Shown one piece after another: positions 8,512 to 16,369 of a stretch of 51,953 nucleotides of DNA. The notes under the pieces were generated by a model that searched no databases, was not told the DNA's origin, and saw only the letters and a list, made by a program, of their open reading frames with translations. The stretch is from Kitasatospora phosalacinea (GTDB taxonomy: Bacteria > Actinomycetota > Actinomycetes > Streptomycetales > Streptomycetaceae): contig NZ_JNYE01000049.1 of NCBI RefSeq assembly GCF_000717185.1, forward strand, positions 1 through 51,953, given 5' to 3'. A program made the position numbers and the translations under genes. Position 1 is the stretch's first letter, and each line of letters starts with the position of its first letter.

Positions 8512-9666
8512 TTACTTCTTGCCGCCGGGGCGGGCGGCCAGCTGGAGGTCCTGCTGGAGGGTGTAGTAGGCGGGCTTGGGGGCCATGTTGACGTCGTAGA
8601 GCAGGCCGTAGCCGGTGCCGGCGAAGGTGCCGGGGATCCAGGAGTCGCCGTCGTAGACGCCCCAGGCGGTGAACGAGATGCACTGGTCGACCAGCTGGCA
8701 GGCCTTGAGCATCTGGGAGAACTCGTACGGCTGGGCGAAGGCGGCCAGCTGGCTGGTCGGGACCTGCTCGGTGGCGTTGTTGACGAAGGTGCGCACGTCG
8801 GCCTCGGTGACGGCGACCTTCAGGCCGAGGTCGCCGTAGGACTGCAGGTCGGACTGGAAGAGCTTGCCGTCGAAGCCGTACTGGGTGTCCAGGTGGCCCT
8901 GCTCGCCGACGCCGTGGATCGGGACGCCCTGGGCGACGAGCTCCGCGACGTAGTCGTGCACGGCCTGGAACTTGGCGTTGCTGCCGTCCTGGCCGGCGAT
9001 GTTGTAGTCGTTGTAGAAGAGCAGGGCCTTCGGGTCGGCCTGGTGGGCCCAGCGGAAGACGTCGGCGAGGACGCCCTCGCCCAGGTTCTTGATCCAGAAG
9101 TCGTCGCCGTTCAGGCCGTTGGGCAGCGGGTTCGGGTCCCAGGAGTTGGCGAACACCTCGTTGGCGACGTCCCACTGCCAGATCTTGCCGCGGAAGTGGC
9201 TGACCTCGTCGGTGACGTGCTTGTGCAGGATCTCGCGCAGCTCGTCCTTGCTGATGCTGCCGTCGGCGACGCCGGTGGTGAGCCAGGACGGCAGCTGGTT
9301 GTGCCACAGCAGGGTGTGGCCGCGGACCTGCTGGCCGTGCTCCCCGGCGAACTGGACCAGCCGGTCGGCGGCGGCCCAGTCGTAGCTGCCGCGGGTGGGC
9401 TCCACCGACTCCCACTTCATGGCGTTCTCCGCCGTCACGACGGAGAACTGGTCCGCGACGATCGCGGTGTACGGCTTGTCGCTGCCCAGGTGGGCGTCGT
9501 CGACGGCGGTGCCGATGCCCAGCTTCTGGCGGTCGCCGAGGGCGCGCAGCGAGTCGGCCGGCGCCTTGGGGTGCTTGTCGGGGGAGGCGATGGCGACCGC
9601 GGAGGGGGCGAGCGCGAGGACGGCGGCGGTGGCGACCGCGGCCGCAAGTCGGCGGCGTGGCTTCAC
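8512..9666 (-). CDS. Secreted endo-1,4-beta-xylanase, GH10
   Basis: A 384-residue family 10 xylanase that cuts the xylan backbone outside the cell. The N terminus is an Arg-rich signal peptide (KPRRRLAAAVATAAV and a hydrophobic core ending near AVAIAS). The catalytic (beta/alpha)8 barrel has the acid/base Glu170 in WDVANEVF and the nucleophile Glu288 in VTEADV, plus the HTLLWH motif. No carbohydrate-binding module follows, and the protein ends soon after the barrel. GTG 9666 was chosen over the upstream in-frame start at 9735 because AAGGAG sits six bases before it and the signal peptide begins there. It faces the bxl operon and shares its promoter layout and operator motif, so both are likely induced together by xylan breakdown products. 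Confidence 0.92.
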   Translation of the reverse strand: MKPRRRLAAAVATAAVLALAPSAVAIASPDKHPKAPADSLRALGDRQKLGIGTAVDDAHLGSDKPYTAIVADQFSVVTAENAMKWESVEPTRGSYDWAAADRLVQFAGEHGQQVRGHTLLWHNQLPSWLTTGVADGSISKDELREILHKHVTDEVSHFRGKIWQWDVANEVFANSWDPNPLPNGLNGDDFWIKNLGEGVLADVFRWAHQADPKALLFYNDYNIAGQDGSNAKFQAVHDYVAELVAQGVPIHGVGEQGHLDTQYGFDGKLFQSDLQSYGDLGLKVAVTEADVRTFVNNATEQVPTSQLAAFAQPYEFSQMLKACQLVDQCISFTAWGVYDGDSWIPGTFAGTGYGLLYDVNMAPKPAYYTLQQDLQLAARPGGKK

Positions 9667-9700
9667 AACGGACTCCTTGGTACGGGGGAGGAGCGAGAGG

Positions 9701-9729
9701 TTTCGAAAGTTTCGAAAAATCGATCGAAC
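9701..9729. promoter_or_regulatory. Probable BxlR operator at the xylanase gene
   Basis: Two palindromes TTTCGAAA at 9701-9708 and 9710-9717, 9 bases apart, together containing AAAGTTTCG (9706-9714), followed by ATCGATCGAACTT to 9730. They lie just downstream of the -10 box of the xylanase promoter, the usual place for a repressor roadblock. Confidence 0.6.
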
Positions 9730-9736
9730 TTCCAAG

Positions 9737-9766
9737 AAGCTAGTGCGGCAAATCCACCCCAGTCAA
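9737..9766 (-). promoter_or_regulatory. Xylanase gene promoter
   Basis: Minus strand TTGACT (9766-9761), 18 bases, TAGCTT (9742-9737). The predicted start lies near 9730, giving a leader of about 65 bases that carries the operator. Confidence 0.6.
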
Positions 9767-9856
9767 TAACGCTGCACGCCTCAGAAGTTGAACGATCCGC
9801 CCGGGCTTCCGTGACCCGGAAGCGAGTGGTCTGGGAAAACGCCGTCCGGCCCGGAG

Positions 9857-9883
9857 GATCGAACTTTCCGATCGAAGTTCGGT
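9857..9883. promoter_or_regulatory. Second operator-like cluster
   Basis: GATCGAA occurs at 9857-9863 and 9870-9876 (13-base period) and the pair GAACTT (9861-9866) and AAGTTC (9875-9880) makes an inverted repeat with an 8-base spacer. It resembles the CGAA/TTCG half-sites at the xylanase operator. It lies 9 bases before the -35 box of a rightward promoter, and about 90 bases upstream of the xylanase promoter. Confidence 0.45.
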
Positions 9884-9891
9884 ACTTTTCA

Positions 9892-9921
9892 TTGACGGGC
9901 CGGTCGGCGGCGGCCTACCCT
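9892..9921 (+). promoter_or_regulatory. Rightward promoter without a gene
   Basis: TTGACG (9892-9897), 18 bases, TACCCT (9916-9921), reading away from the xylanase gene. The only thing downstream is the hairpin at 9951-9983 and then a gene on the opposite strand. It would give a transcript of about 55 bases if the hairpin stops it. Confidence 0.45.
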
Positions 9922-9950
9922 CCTGCTCGGCGAGGCCCGCCGAAACGGAC

Positions 9951-9983
9951 CTGCCCGCCGCACCGTGCCGGTGCGGCGGGCAG
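9951..9983 (-). terminator. Terminator of the condensation-domain gene
   Basis: Perfect 14-base arms CTGCCCGCCGCACC (9951-9964) and GGTGCGGCGGGCAG (9970-9983) with a 5-base loop, 23 bases past the stop codon of the minus-strand gene at 10007. It is symmetric and may also stop the rightward transcript from 9928. Confidence 0.7.
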
Positions 9984-10006
9984 GGAAGTCGCGGGGCCCG
10001 GCCGGG

Positions 10007-11446
10007 TCAGTGCACGCCGCTCGGGACGGCCGGGTCGTGGGCGGCCGCGACGGCCAGGCCCTCCAGGTCGCGCAGCAGGGGTTCGACGCGCTCCGCGGGG
10101 AAGTGGTGGACGTCCGCGGTGAAGGAGAGCAGCACGCCCTCGGGGTGGTCCTCGACGTTCAGGAACAGGCGCTCGGAGGGCCGGTCGGTCCGGTCCGTCC
10201 AGCGGAAGCCGCCGCCCGCCCGGGCGGCCCGCAGCTCGGCCGCCGCGGGGACGGGGGCGCCGTCGTCGGGGGTCTCGGCGCGGCGGTCGTTGAAGACCCG
10301 GGAGACGTCCAGGCCGGGGCCGCGCTCCCGGGAGACCCGGTCGAGCAGGCCGGCGAACCGGCGCGGGTCGTAGTAGCCGTGCTTGTAGGCGCCCAGGGCG
10401 GCGCGGCGGGTGCGGTCCACGGCCTCGTCGAGGGTGGCGCCGGCCAGGTCGACGGAGCACAGGCCGAGCTGGGAGAGCATGCAGACCACGTCGGCCAGGC
10501 CGGGGCGGAAGCGGTTGCCGACCATGGGGCGCAGCACCACCGGGTTGACGCCGGTCGCGCGGGCCAGCGCGACGGCGTACAGGGCGAGCAGGACGGTGGT
10601 GGGCGTGGCGCCGGTGCGCCGGGCGACGGCCGCGGCGGCGGGGCCCAGGGCGCGGGAGCGCAGCTCGCCGGTCCAGTACCGCGGGCCGGGCGGCGGCGGC
10701 GTCGGGCCGGGCAGCGGGCGCGACGGGAGCAGGGGCGCCGAGCGCAGCAGCTGCTCGTGGTGGCGCAGCGCCCGTTCGTCCTGGCGCAGCCCGGCGGGGG
10801 AGCGCTGCCAGCGGGCCTGGTCCAGCGGTTGCAGGCCCTCGGCGGGCGCGGTGCTGCGTTCGGCGACCTCGCGCAGCATGGTGCGGGCCCCGGCGGCGTC
10901 GGTGGCCAGGTGGCAGACGAGCACGACCAGGTGGGTGGGGGCGCCGCGGTGCCGGACCACGGCCATCCGCACCGGCCAGTCGGCGGCGGCGTCGAGCGGC
11001 GCGTGCCGGTGGTGCGCCTCGACGGCGGCGGCGGTGGCCGCGGGGTCGCCGTCCGCGGGGGCGTCGTGCACCTCCAGCAGCACCTCGCCCGCCCCGGCCA
11101 CCTCCTGGAGCGGTTCGGGGCCGCCGTCGAAGCGCAGCCGGGTGCGCATCGACGGGTAGCGGGTGACCAGGTAGCGCAGTTCGGCGGCGAGGTCGGCGAG
11201 GCCCGTCCCGGGCTCCAGCGCCTTGGTGCCGCCGAGCGGCATCCAGGAGCCGTGCCGGACCATCGCCTCCCACAGCGACCACTGGCCCCAGGTGAGCGGT
11301 CCGGTGCCCGCCGCCAGCCCGTCGAAGGCGACGGCGACCCGTTCGGCCGGTGCGGGCAGCGGCCCGCCGGGGCCCTCCCCGGGCAGGCGGACGGCGTGGT
11401 CGGCGTCGTGGGCACCGTGGGCGTGGACCGTGCGGCTGGCGTGCAT
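10007..11446 (-). CDS. Free-standing condensation-domain protein
   Basis: A 479-residue protein with the fold signature of NRPS condensation domains or related acyltransferases (PapA-like). The core motif, normally HHxxxDG, appears as VCHLATDAAG: the catalytic second His is kept (His179) and so is the Asp (Asp183), but the first His is Cys and the Gly is shifted. Further on, the DFGW-like region is not obvious. No adenylation, carrier or ketosynthase domain is nearby, so it is a single-domain protein joining an acyl group to an amine or alcohol, or a non-catalytic relative. GGAGG is 8 bases before the ATG. It stands alone between its terminator and an upstream operator-like region, divergent from the MMPL exporter, which might move its product; that link is speculation. 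Confidence 0.7.
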   Translation of the reverse strand: MHASRTVHAHGAHDADHAVRLPGEGPGGPLPAPAERVAVAFDGLAAGTGPLTWGQWSLWEAMVRHGSWMPLGGTKALEPGTGLADLAAELRYLVTRYPSMRTRLRFDGGPEPLQEVAGAGEVLLEVHDAPADGDPAATAAAVEAHHRHAPLDAAADWPVRMAVVRHRGAPTHLVVLVCHLATDAAGARTMLREVAERSTAPAEGLQPLDQARWQRSPAGLRQDERALRHHEQLLRSAPLLPSRPLPGPTPPPPGPRYWTGELRSRALGPAAAAVARRTGATPTTVLLALYAVALARATGVNPVVLRPMVGNRFRPGLADVVCMLSQLGLCSVDLAGATLDEAVDRTRRAALGAYKHGYYDPRRFAGLLDRVSRERGPGLDVSRVFNDRRAETPDDGAPVPAAAELRAARAGGGFRWTDRTDRPSERLFLNVEDHPEGVLLSFTADVHHFPAERVEPLLRDLEGLAVAAAHDPAVPSGVH

Positions 11447-11600
11447 CGACGGGACCTCCGGGCGGAGTCGTGGTGTGCGGCACCGCCGGCCCCGGTCCCC
11501 TTGCGGCCAGCCTACCGCGCGAACCCCCGCCCGGGCGGCGGAAGTTGACCCACCCCGCCGCGCCGGTGCGGGCGCTGCTGACGGAGGATCAGCTGCGGAC

Positions 11601-11666
11601 GTCCGCGGACGCGGTAGCGGGCCGCCGCCGGGTACTGCGGACGCGGTACGGCGGGTGTCCGCGGAC
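11601..11666. promoter_or_regulatory. Repeated palindromes upstream of the MMPL gene
   Basis: The palindrome GTCCGCGGAC occurs at 11601-11610 and 11657-11666. Direct repeats GCGGACGCGGTA lie at 11605-11616 and 11637-11648. This array sits 74-139 bases before the MMPL start in the 293-base divergent gap between it and the condensation-domain gene, so it may be the binding site of a regulator such as the adjacent NarL-type protein. Confidence 0.45.
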
Positions 11667-11739
11667 GGGGGACGACAGCGGGGCGGGGCGGCGGGGAGGG
11701 TGGGGGAGACCGGGAGAAGGCCGAAAACGGGAGTCGCGC

Positions 11740-13926
11740 ATGTCCGTCCTCGCTCGCTGGTGCCACCGGCACCGGCTCGTCACCGTACTGCTGTGGTTGG
11801 GCCTGCTGGTCGGTCTCGGGGCGGTCTCGGGAGCGGTCGGCACGAAGTACAGCGACAGCATGGCGATGCCCGCCACCGAGTCCAGCCGGGCGATGGACCT
11901 GCTGAAGGAGCAGATGCCCGCCGCGGCCGGGGACACCGACACCGTGGTGTGGCACACCGCGACCGGCACCGTGAACGACCCCGCCGTCAAGGACCGGATG
12001 ACCGCGGCGCTGGACGCCGTCGCGCACAGCCCGTCCGTCGCCTCGGTCTCCGGCCCGTACACCGAGCGCGGCGCCCACCAGGTCAGCGCCGACGGCACCA
12101 CCGCGTACGCGCAGGTCACCTTCACCGGGGACGCGCACGCCGTCCCCAAGGCCGACGTCGAGCACGTGATCGACCTCGCGGAGCAGGCCCGCACCGGCGG
12201 GCTGGACGTCCAGCTGGGCGGGCAGGCGGTGCAGAACACCGAGACCGAGATGGGCGGCCTCAGCGAGGTCATCGGCGTCGTCGCGGCGCTGGTCGTGATG
12301 ACGCTGGTGTTCCGCTCGGCCTGGGCCGCCGCGCTGCCGATCCTCACCGCGGTCGCGGGCGTCGGCACCGGCGTGATCGGCACCGGGCTGCTCAGCCACG
12401 GCATGAGCATCGCCTCGGTCGCGCCCACCCTGGGCGTGCTGGTCGGCCTCGGCGTCGGCATCGACTACGCGCTGTTCATCGTCAACCGGCACCGCAAGGG
12501 CCTGACGGCGGGCCTGAGCGTCGAGGACGCCTCCGCGAAGGCGCTGAACACCTCCGGCCGGGCCGTGCTGTTCGCGGGCCTGACCGTGGTGATCGCCCTG
12601 CTCGGCATGCTGATCCTCGGCATGGGCTTCCTCAACGGCATGGCGGTCTCCGCCGCGCTCACCGTCGCCCTGACCGTGCTGGCCGCGGTCACCCTGCTGC
12701 CCGCGCTGCTCGGCCTGCTGGGGCTGCGGGTGCTCAGCCGCGCCCAGCGCCGCCGCCTGGCCGAGCAGGGCCCCGGCGAGGAGCACACCACCGGGTTCTG
12801 GCCGCGCTGGGCCGCCAGGGTGCAGGCCCGGCCCACCGGCAGGGCGCTGGTCGCGCTGCTGCTGATGCTCGCCGTGTCGCTGCCGGTGCTGTCGCTGCGC
12901 CTGGGCAGCTCGGACGCGGGCAACAACCCGAGGTCCACCACCTCCCGGCAGGCGTACGACCTGCTGGCCGAGGGCTTCGGCCCCGGCTTCAACGGCCCGC
13001 TGCTGCTGGTCGCCGAGGCGCCGGACGCCGCCGACAAGGCCGCCCTCACCGAGCTGGTCGCCGAGCTGAAGGGCCTGGACGGCGTCGCCCAGGTCACGGC
13101 CGCGCCGATGCAGGACGGGCAGCGGATCGGCACCGTCCAGGTGGTGCCCACCACCTCCCCGCAGTCCGCGCAGACCTCCGAGCTGATCACCGAGCTGCGC
13201 GAGCGCACCGTCCCCGCCGCCGAGGCCGGGACCGGCCTCCAGGTGCACGTCGGCGCCACCGCCACCGCCGCGGACTTCGCGGACGTGCTGATCTCCAAGC
13301 TGCCGCTGTTCATCGGGATCATCGTCGGCCTGGGCTGCCTGCTGATGATGGTGGCCTTCCGCAGCCTGCTGGTGCCGCTGATCGGCGTCGCGATGAACCT
13401 GCTGACCATGGGCGTGGCGTTCGGCGCGATCGTCGCGGTGTTCCAGTGGGGCTGGGGCTCCGAGGCGCTCGGGGTCGGCGCGGCCGGGCCGGTCGAGGCC
13501 TTCGCCCCCGTCATGATCATCGCGATCCTGTTCGGCCTCTCGATGGACTACCAGGTCTTCCTGATCAGCCGGATGCACGAGGAGTGGACCCACACCCGGG
13601 ACAACCACCGAGCCGTCCGGGTCGGCCACGGCGAGACCGGCCAGGTCATCACCGCCGCCGCCGTCATCATGGCCTGCGTGTTCGCCGCCTTCCTGTTCGC
13701 CGGGCAGCGCATGATCGCCGAGTTCGGGCTCGGCCTGGCCCTGGCCGTCCTGCTCGACGTGCTGGTGCTGCGGACGGTCCTCGTCCCCGCGCTGATGCAC
13801 CGCTTCGGCGCCGCCAACTGGTGGCTGCCCGGCTGGCTCGACCGCCTGCTGCCGCACGTCTCCGTCGAGGGCGAGCCCGACCCGGCCCCCGTCCGGGAAC
13901 CCGAGCTCGCGGACGCCCGGCGCTGA
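11740..13926 (+). CDS. MMPL-family membrane exporter
   Basis: A 728-residue RND-superfamily transporter of the MmpL/actinorhodin-type exporter group. It has the usual two-fold layout: one membrane helix, a periplasmic domain, five helices (with GVGIDYALFIV), then a second copy (with GLSMDYQVFLIS and the following HEEW). The Asp-Tyr pairs in these two helices are the proton-relay residues of the family. It would use the proton gradient to export lipids or hydrophobic compounds. GGGAG lies six bases before the ATG. The gene precedes a histidine kinase and response regulator on the same strand, separated by a hairpin, and it is preceded by a palindrome array, so two-component control is plausible. 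The substrate cannot be told. Confidence 0.9.
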   Translation: MSVLARWCHRHRLVTVLLWLGLLVGLGAVSGAVGTKYSDSMAMPATESSRAMDLLKEQMPAAAGDTDTVVWHTATGTVNDPAVKDRMTAALDAVAHSPSVASVSGPYTERGAHQVSADGTTAYAQVTFTGDAHAVPKADVEHVIDLAEQARTGGLDVQLGGQAVQNTETEMGGLSEVIGVVAALVVMTLVFRSAWAAALPILTAVAGVGTGVIGTGLLSHGMSIASVAPTLGVLVGLGVGIDYALFIVNRHRKGLTAGLSVEDASAKALNTSGRAVLFAGLTVVIALLGMLILGMGFLNGMAVSAALTVALTVLAAVTLLPALLGLLGLRVLSRAQRRRLAEQGPGEEHTTGFWPRWAARVQARPTGRALVALLLMLAVSLPVLSLRLGSSDAGNNPRSTTSRQAYDLLAEGFGPGFNGPLLLVAEAPDAADKAALTELVAELKGLDGVAQVTAAPMQDGQRIGTVQVVPTTSPQSAQTSELITELRERTVPAAEAGTGLQVHVGATATAADFADVLISKLPLFIGIIVGLGCLLMMVAFRSLLVPLIGVAMNLLTMGVAFGAIVAVFQWGWGSEALGVGAAGPVEAFAPVMIIAILFGLSMDYQVFLISRMHEEWTHTRDNHRAVRVGHGETGQVITAAAVIMACVFAAFLFAGQRMIAEFGLGLALAVLLDVLVLRTVLVPALMHRFGAANWWLPGWLDRLLPHVSVEGEPDPAPVREPELADARR

Positions 13927-13933
13927 CCCCCGC

Positions 13934-13968
13934 GGGGCCCGGCCGGTCGACGGGACCGGCTGGGCCCC
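13934..13968 (+). terminator. Hairpin between exporter and kinase genes
   Basis: Arms GGGGCCCGGCCGGTC (13934-13948) and GACCGGCTGGGCCCC (13954-13968), 15 pairs with one G-U and a 5-base loop. It would end or weaken the exporter transcript before the kinase. Confidence 0.65.
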
Positions 13969-14007
13969 GTCGCGTGCGGTGGAACTGCGTACGGTGAAGG
14001 AGTGCAG

Positions 14008-15225
14008 ATGACGGAGATGCTCAGGCGCTGGTGCGGCGGACGCCCGCGGCGGACCGACGTGGCGGTGGCGCTGGCCTGCTTCCTGCTCGCCGCCCCGGTC
14101 ACCGCCGCCACCGCGTACCACCGCGACGCCTCGGTCCCCGCCTACCTGCTGCTCCTGCTGGCCTCCTGCCTGCCGCTGCTGGTCCGCAGCCGGTGGCCGG
14201 TGCCGGTGGCCGCCGCGACGGTGCTGGTCGGCGTGGTCGAGCTGGTGCTGCTCCCGTTCACGCCCGCGCCGCACCCGGACGCGTTCGGGATCTCCCTGTT
14301 CGCGGTCGGCGTCGCCCTGTACGCCGTCGCCACCCGCACCGACCGGCGCACCGCCTGGCGCACCGGCTGCTGCGCGGCCGGGGTGCTCACCCTCACCGCA
14401 CTGATCGTCCGCTCCGGGCTGGAGGAGCTCCCGCAGAACCTCGGCCTGATCGCCTGGCCCTGCCTGTCGGTGGCGATCGGCGACGCCGTCCGCAGCCGCC
14501 GCGAACTGCTCGCCTCCGTCGTCGAGCGGGCCGAGCGCGCCGAACGCACCCGCGAGGAGGAGGCCCGCCGCCGGGTCACCGAGGAGCGGATGCGGATCGC
14601 CCGCGAACTCCACGACGTCGTCGCCCACCACATCACCCTGGTCAACGCCCAGGCGGGCGTCGCCCACCACCTGATGCGCACCGACCCCGAGCACGCCTAC
14701 CAGGCCCTGGAACGCATCCGCGACACCAGCCGGGCCGCCCTCGACGAACTGCGCGCCACCGTCGGCCTGCTGCGCCACAGCGGCGACCAGGCCGCGCCGC
14801 GCGAACCCGCCCCCGGCCTGGCCGGGCTCGACGACCTGCTCGACGCCTTCCGGCACTCCGGCCTGGACGTCGCCCTGGAGCGCGCCGGGGAGCCCGACGG
14901 ACTCCCGCCGATCACCGACCTGACGGCCTACCGGATCATCCAGGAGGCCCTCACCAACACCCACAAGCACGCCGGGCCCACCACCGCCCGGGTCCGCCTC
15001 GACTTCGCCCCCGGCCTGCTCCGGCTCACCGTCGAGGACGACGGCCCCGCCGCGGGGGGCCCGCAGGGCGCGGGCGACGGCACCGGGCACGGCATGATCG
15101 GCATGCACGAGCGCGCCCGCGCCGCCGGCGGCACCCTCACCGCGGGCCCCCGCCCCCGCCGCGGCTTCCGCGTCCACGCCGAACTGCCGCTGCCCGGCGG
15201 CGGCCGCCAGGGCTGCCGGCCGTGA
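14008..15225 (+). CDS. Sensor histidine kinase, DesK/NarX type
   Basis: A 405-residue membrane kinase. About five hydrophobic segments fill residues 15-160, with no large external domain, so it probably senses the membrane or a small hydrophobic compound. A coiled coil follows, then the HisKA_3 dimerisation domain with the phosphorylated His202 in RELHDVVAHH. The C-terminal ATPase has the N box in QEALTNTHKHA, then VEDDG and GHGMIGM. ATG 14008 follows AAGGAG (13997-14002) with a 5-base gap; the GTG at 14002 overlaps that site and is less likely. Partner of the response regulator 58 bases downstream; both follow the MMPL exporter, whose expression they may control. Confidence 0.9.
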   Translation: MTEMLRRWCGGRPRRTDVAVALACFLLAAPVTAATAYHRDASVPAYLLLLLASCLPLLVRSRWPVPVAAATVLVGVVELVLLPFTPAPHPDAFGISLFAVGVALYAVATRTDRRTAWRTGCCAAGVLTLTALIVRSGLEELPQNLGLIAWPCLSVAIGDAVRSRRELLASVVERAERAERTREEEARRRVTEERMRIARELHDVVAHHITLVNAQAGVAHHLMRTDPEHAYQALERIRDTSRAALDELRATVGLLRHSGDQAAPREPAPGLAGLDDLLDAFRHSGLDVALERAGEPDGLPPITDLTAYRIIQEALTNTHKHAGPTTARVRLDFAPGLLRLTVEDDGPAAGGPQGAGDGTGHGMIGMHERARAAGGTLTAGPRPRRGFRVHAELPLPGGGRQGCRP

Positions 15226-15233
15226 GGGCCGAC

Positions 15234-15269
15234 CCACCGCCGCCCACCGCCGCCCACCGCCGCCCACCG
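15234..15269. repeat. 10-bp tandem repeat between kinase and regulator
   Basis: Three exact copies of CCACCGCCGC (15234-15263) plus a partial fourth fill most of the gap between the kinase stop and the ribosome site of the regulator. Copy number may vary and change the spacing. Confidence 0.75.
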
Positions 15270-15283
15270 GAAGGACCCCACCG

Positions 15284-15955
15284 ATGACCGTCCGCGTCCT
15301 GCTCGCCGACGACCAGGCGCTGCTGCGCGGCACCTTCCGGCTGCTGATCGACTCCGCCCCCGACCTGGAGGTGGTCGGCGAGGCGGGCACCGGCCGGGAG
15401 GCCGTCGCGCTCGCCCGCGAACTGCGCGCCGACCTCGTCCTGATGGACATCCGGATGCCCGACCTGGACGGCCTCGCCGCGACCGCGCTGATCACCGCGG
15501 ACGAGGACCTGGCCGGGGTCAAGGTCCTCGTCCTCACCACCTTCGAGAGCGACGAGTACGTGGCCGAGGCCCTGCGCGCCGGGGCCAGCGGCTTCCTCGG
15601 CAAGGGCATCGACCCGGAGGAGCTCCTCGACGCCATCCGGGTCGTCGCGGCCGGCGACGCCCTGCTCTCCCCGGCCGCCACCAAGGCCCTGATCGGCCGC
15701 TTCCTCGCCCAGCCCGACCCCGGCCGCCGCGCCGCCCTGCCCCGGCTGGACGTGCTCACCGCCCGCGAGCAGGAGGTCGTCGCCCTCGTCGCGGCCGGGC
15801 TCTCCAACGACGACATCGCCGAGCGGCTGTTCGTCACCCCCCTCACCGCCAAGACCCACGTCAACCGCGCCATGACCAAGCTCGGCGCCCGCGACCGCGC
15901 CCAGCTCGTCGTCATCGCCTACGAGACCGGCCTGGTCCGCCCCGGCGGTCCGTGA
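15284..15955 (+). CDS. NarL/FixJ-family response regulator
   Basis: A 223-residue two-domain regulator. The receiver domain (about 1-120) has the acidic pair DD near residue 10, phospho-acceptor Asp55 in LVLMDIRMPD, the Thr of VLTTFE, and a Gly-for-Lys oddity: the usual conserved Lys near FLxK is kept as GFLGKG. The C-terminal LuxR-type helix-turn-helix is LTAREQEVVALVAAG onward. It pairs with the kinase just upstream and probably binds near the MMPL gene. The gap to the kinase is mostly a 10-base repeat; GGAAGGA precedes the ATG. Confidence 0.9.
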   Translation: MTVRVLLADDQALLRGTFRLLIDSAPDLEVVGEAGTGREAVALARELRADLVLMDIRMPDLDGLAATALITADEDLAGVKVLVLTTFESDEYVAEALRAGASGFLGKGIDPEELLDAIRVVAAGDALLSPAATKALIGRFLAQPDPGRRAALPRLDVLTAREQEVVALVAAGLSNDDIAERLFVTPLTAKTHVNRAMTKLGARDRAQLVVIAYETGLVRPGGP

Positions 15956-15956
15956 C

Positions 15957-16020
15957 GCGGCACGGTCCGAGCGCGGTACGGTCCGAGCGCGGTACGGTCC
16001 GAGCGCGGTACGGTCCGAGC
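15957..16020. repeat. 16-bp tandem repeat, four copies
   Basis: Four adjacent copies of GCGGTACGGTCCGAGC at 15957, 15973, 15989 and 16005; only the first differs (C for T at base 5). They begin one base after the regulator stop codon and run into the terminator hairpin at 16029. Confidence 0.9.
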
Positions 16021-16028
16021 GCGGCCGG

Positions 16029-16051
16029 GCCCGCCCGGCAGCCGGGCGGGC
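16029..16051 (+). terminator. Terminator of the kinase/regulator operon
   Basis: Perfect 10-base arms GCCCGCCCGG (16029-16038) and CCGGGCGGGC (16042-16051) with loop CAG, directly after the 16-base repeats. Confidence 0.7.
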
Positions 16052-16369
16052 GAGGGCGGTCCGGACCCGGCGGCCGCGGCCCCCCGGGCCCCTCCCGCCC
16101 CGGTGGCGCCGGACGTCACAAGCCGGTCTCGTCCCTTTTCTCCCCCTTGACGCGGATGCTCCCGCAGGAGTCGGATACGTGGCACCGCGTTTGGACATGT
16201 CAGGCCCGACCGCTCCGGACGCCCGCTGTCGGCCCCACCGGGTGACGTCTTCCCGCCCGGTCGGCCGCCGCCGCCCGAGGCGGCCGCCTTCCCGGCCCGC
16301 CGCCCACGCCCCACCCGGGCCGCACGTCCGACCCGCGGCCCCGCCCGGACCTCCCGGAGGCGAGCAGCC
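16052..16369. other. Non-coding stretch upstream of the resolvase-fold gene
   Basis: About 318 bases with no supported gene. A pyrimidine-rich patch with TTGACG at 16147-16152 and a GGATACG at 16175-16181 could be promoter elements, but the spacing of 20-21 bases is long. A GGAGG at 16355-16359 serves the next gene. Confidence 0.4.

Noticed and set aside
9965..11548. Long plus-strand open frame opposite the condensation-domain gene
   Set aside because: It is Gly/Ala/Arg-rich with no recognisable motif, while the minus frame shows a family motif, a ribosome site and a normal start. Such mirror frames arise from high GC.
11512..15915. 1467-residue minus-strand frame over exporter, kinase and regulator
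   Set aside because: It spans three well supported plus-strand genes and their intergenic gaps, and shows no motif.
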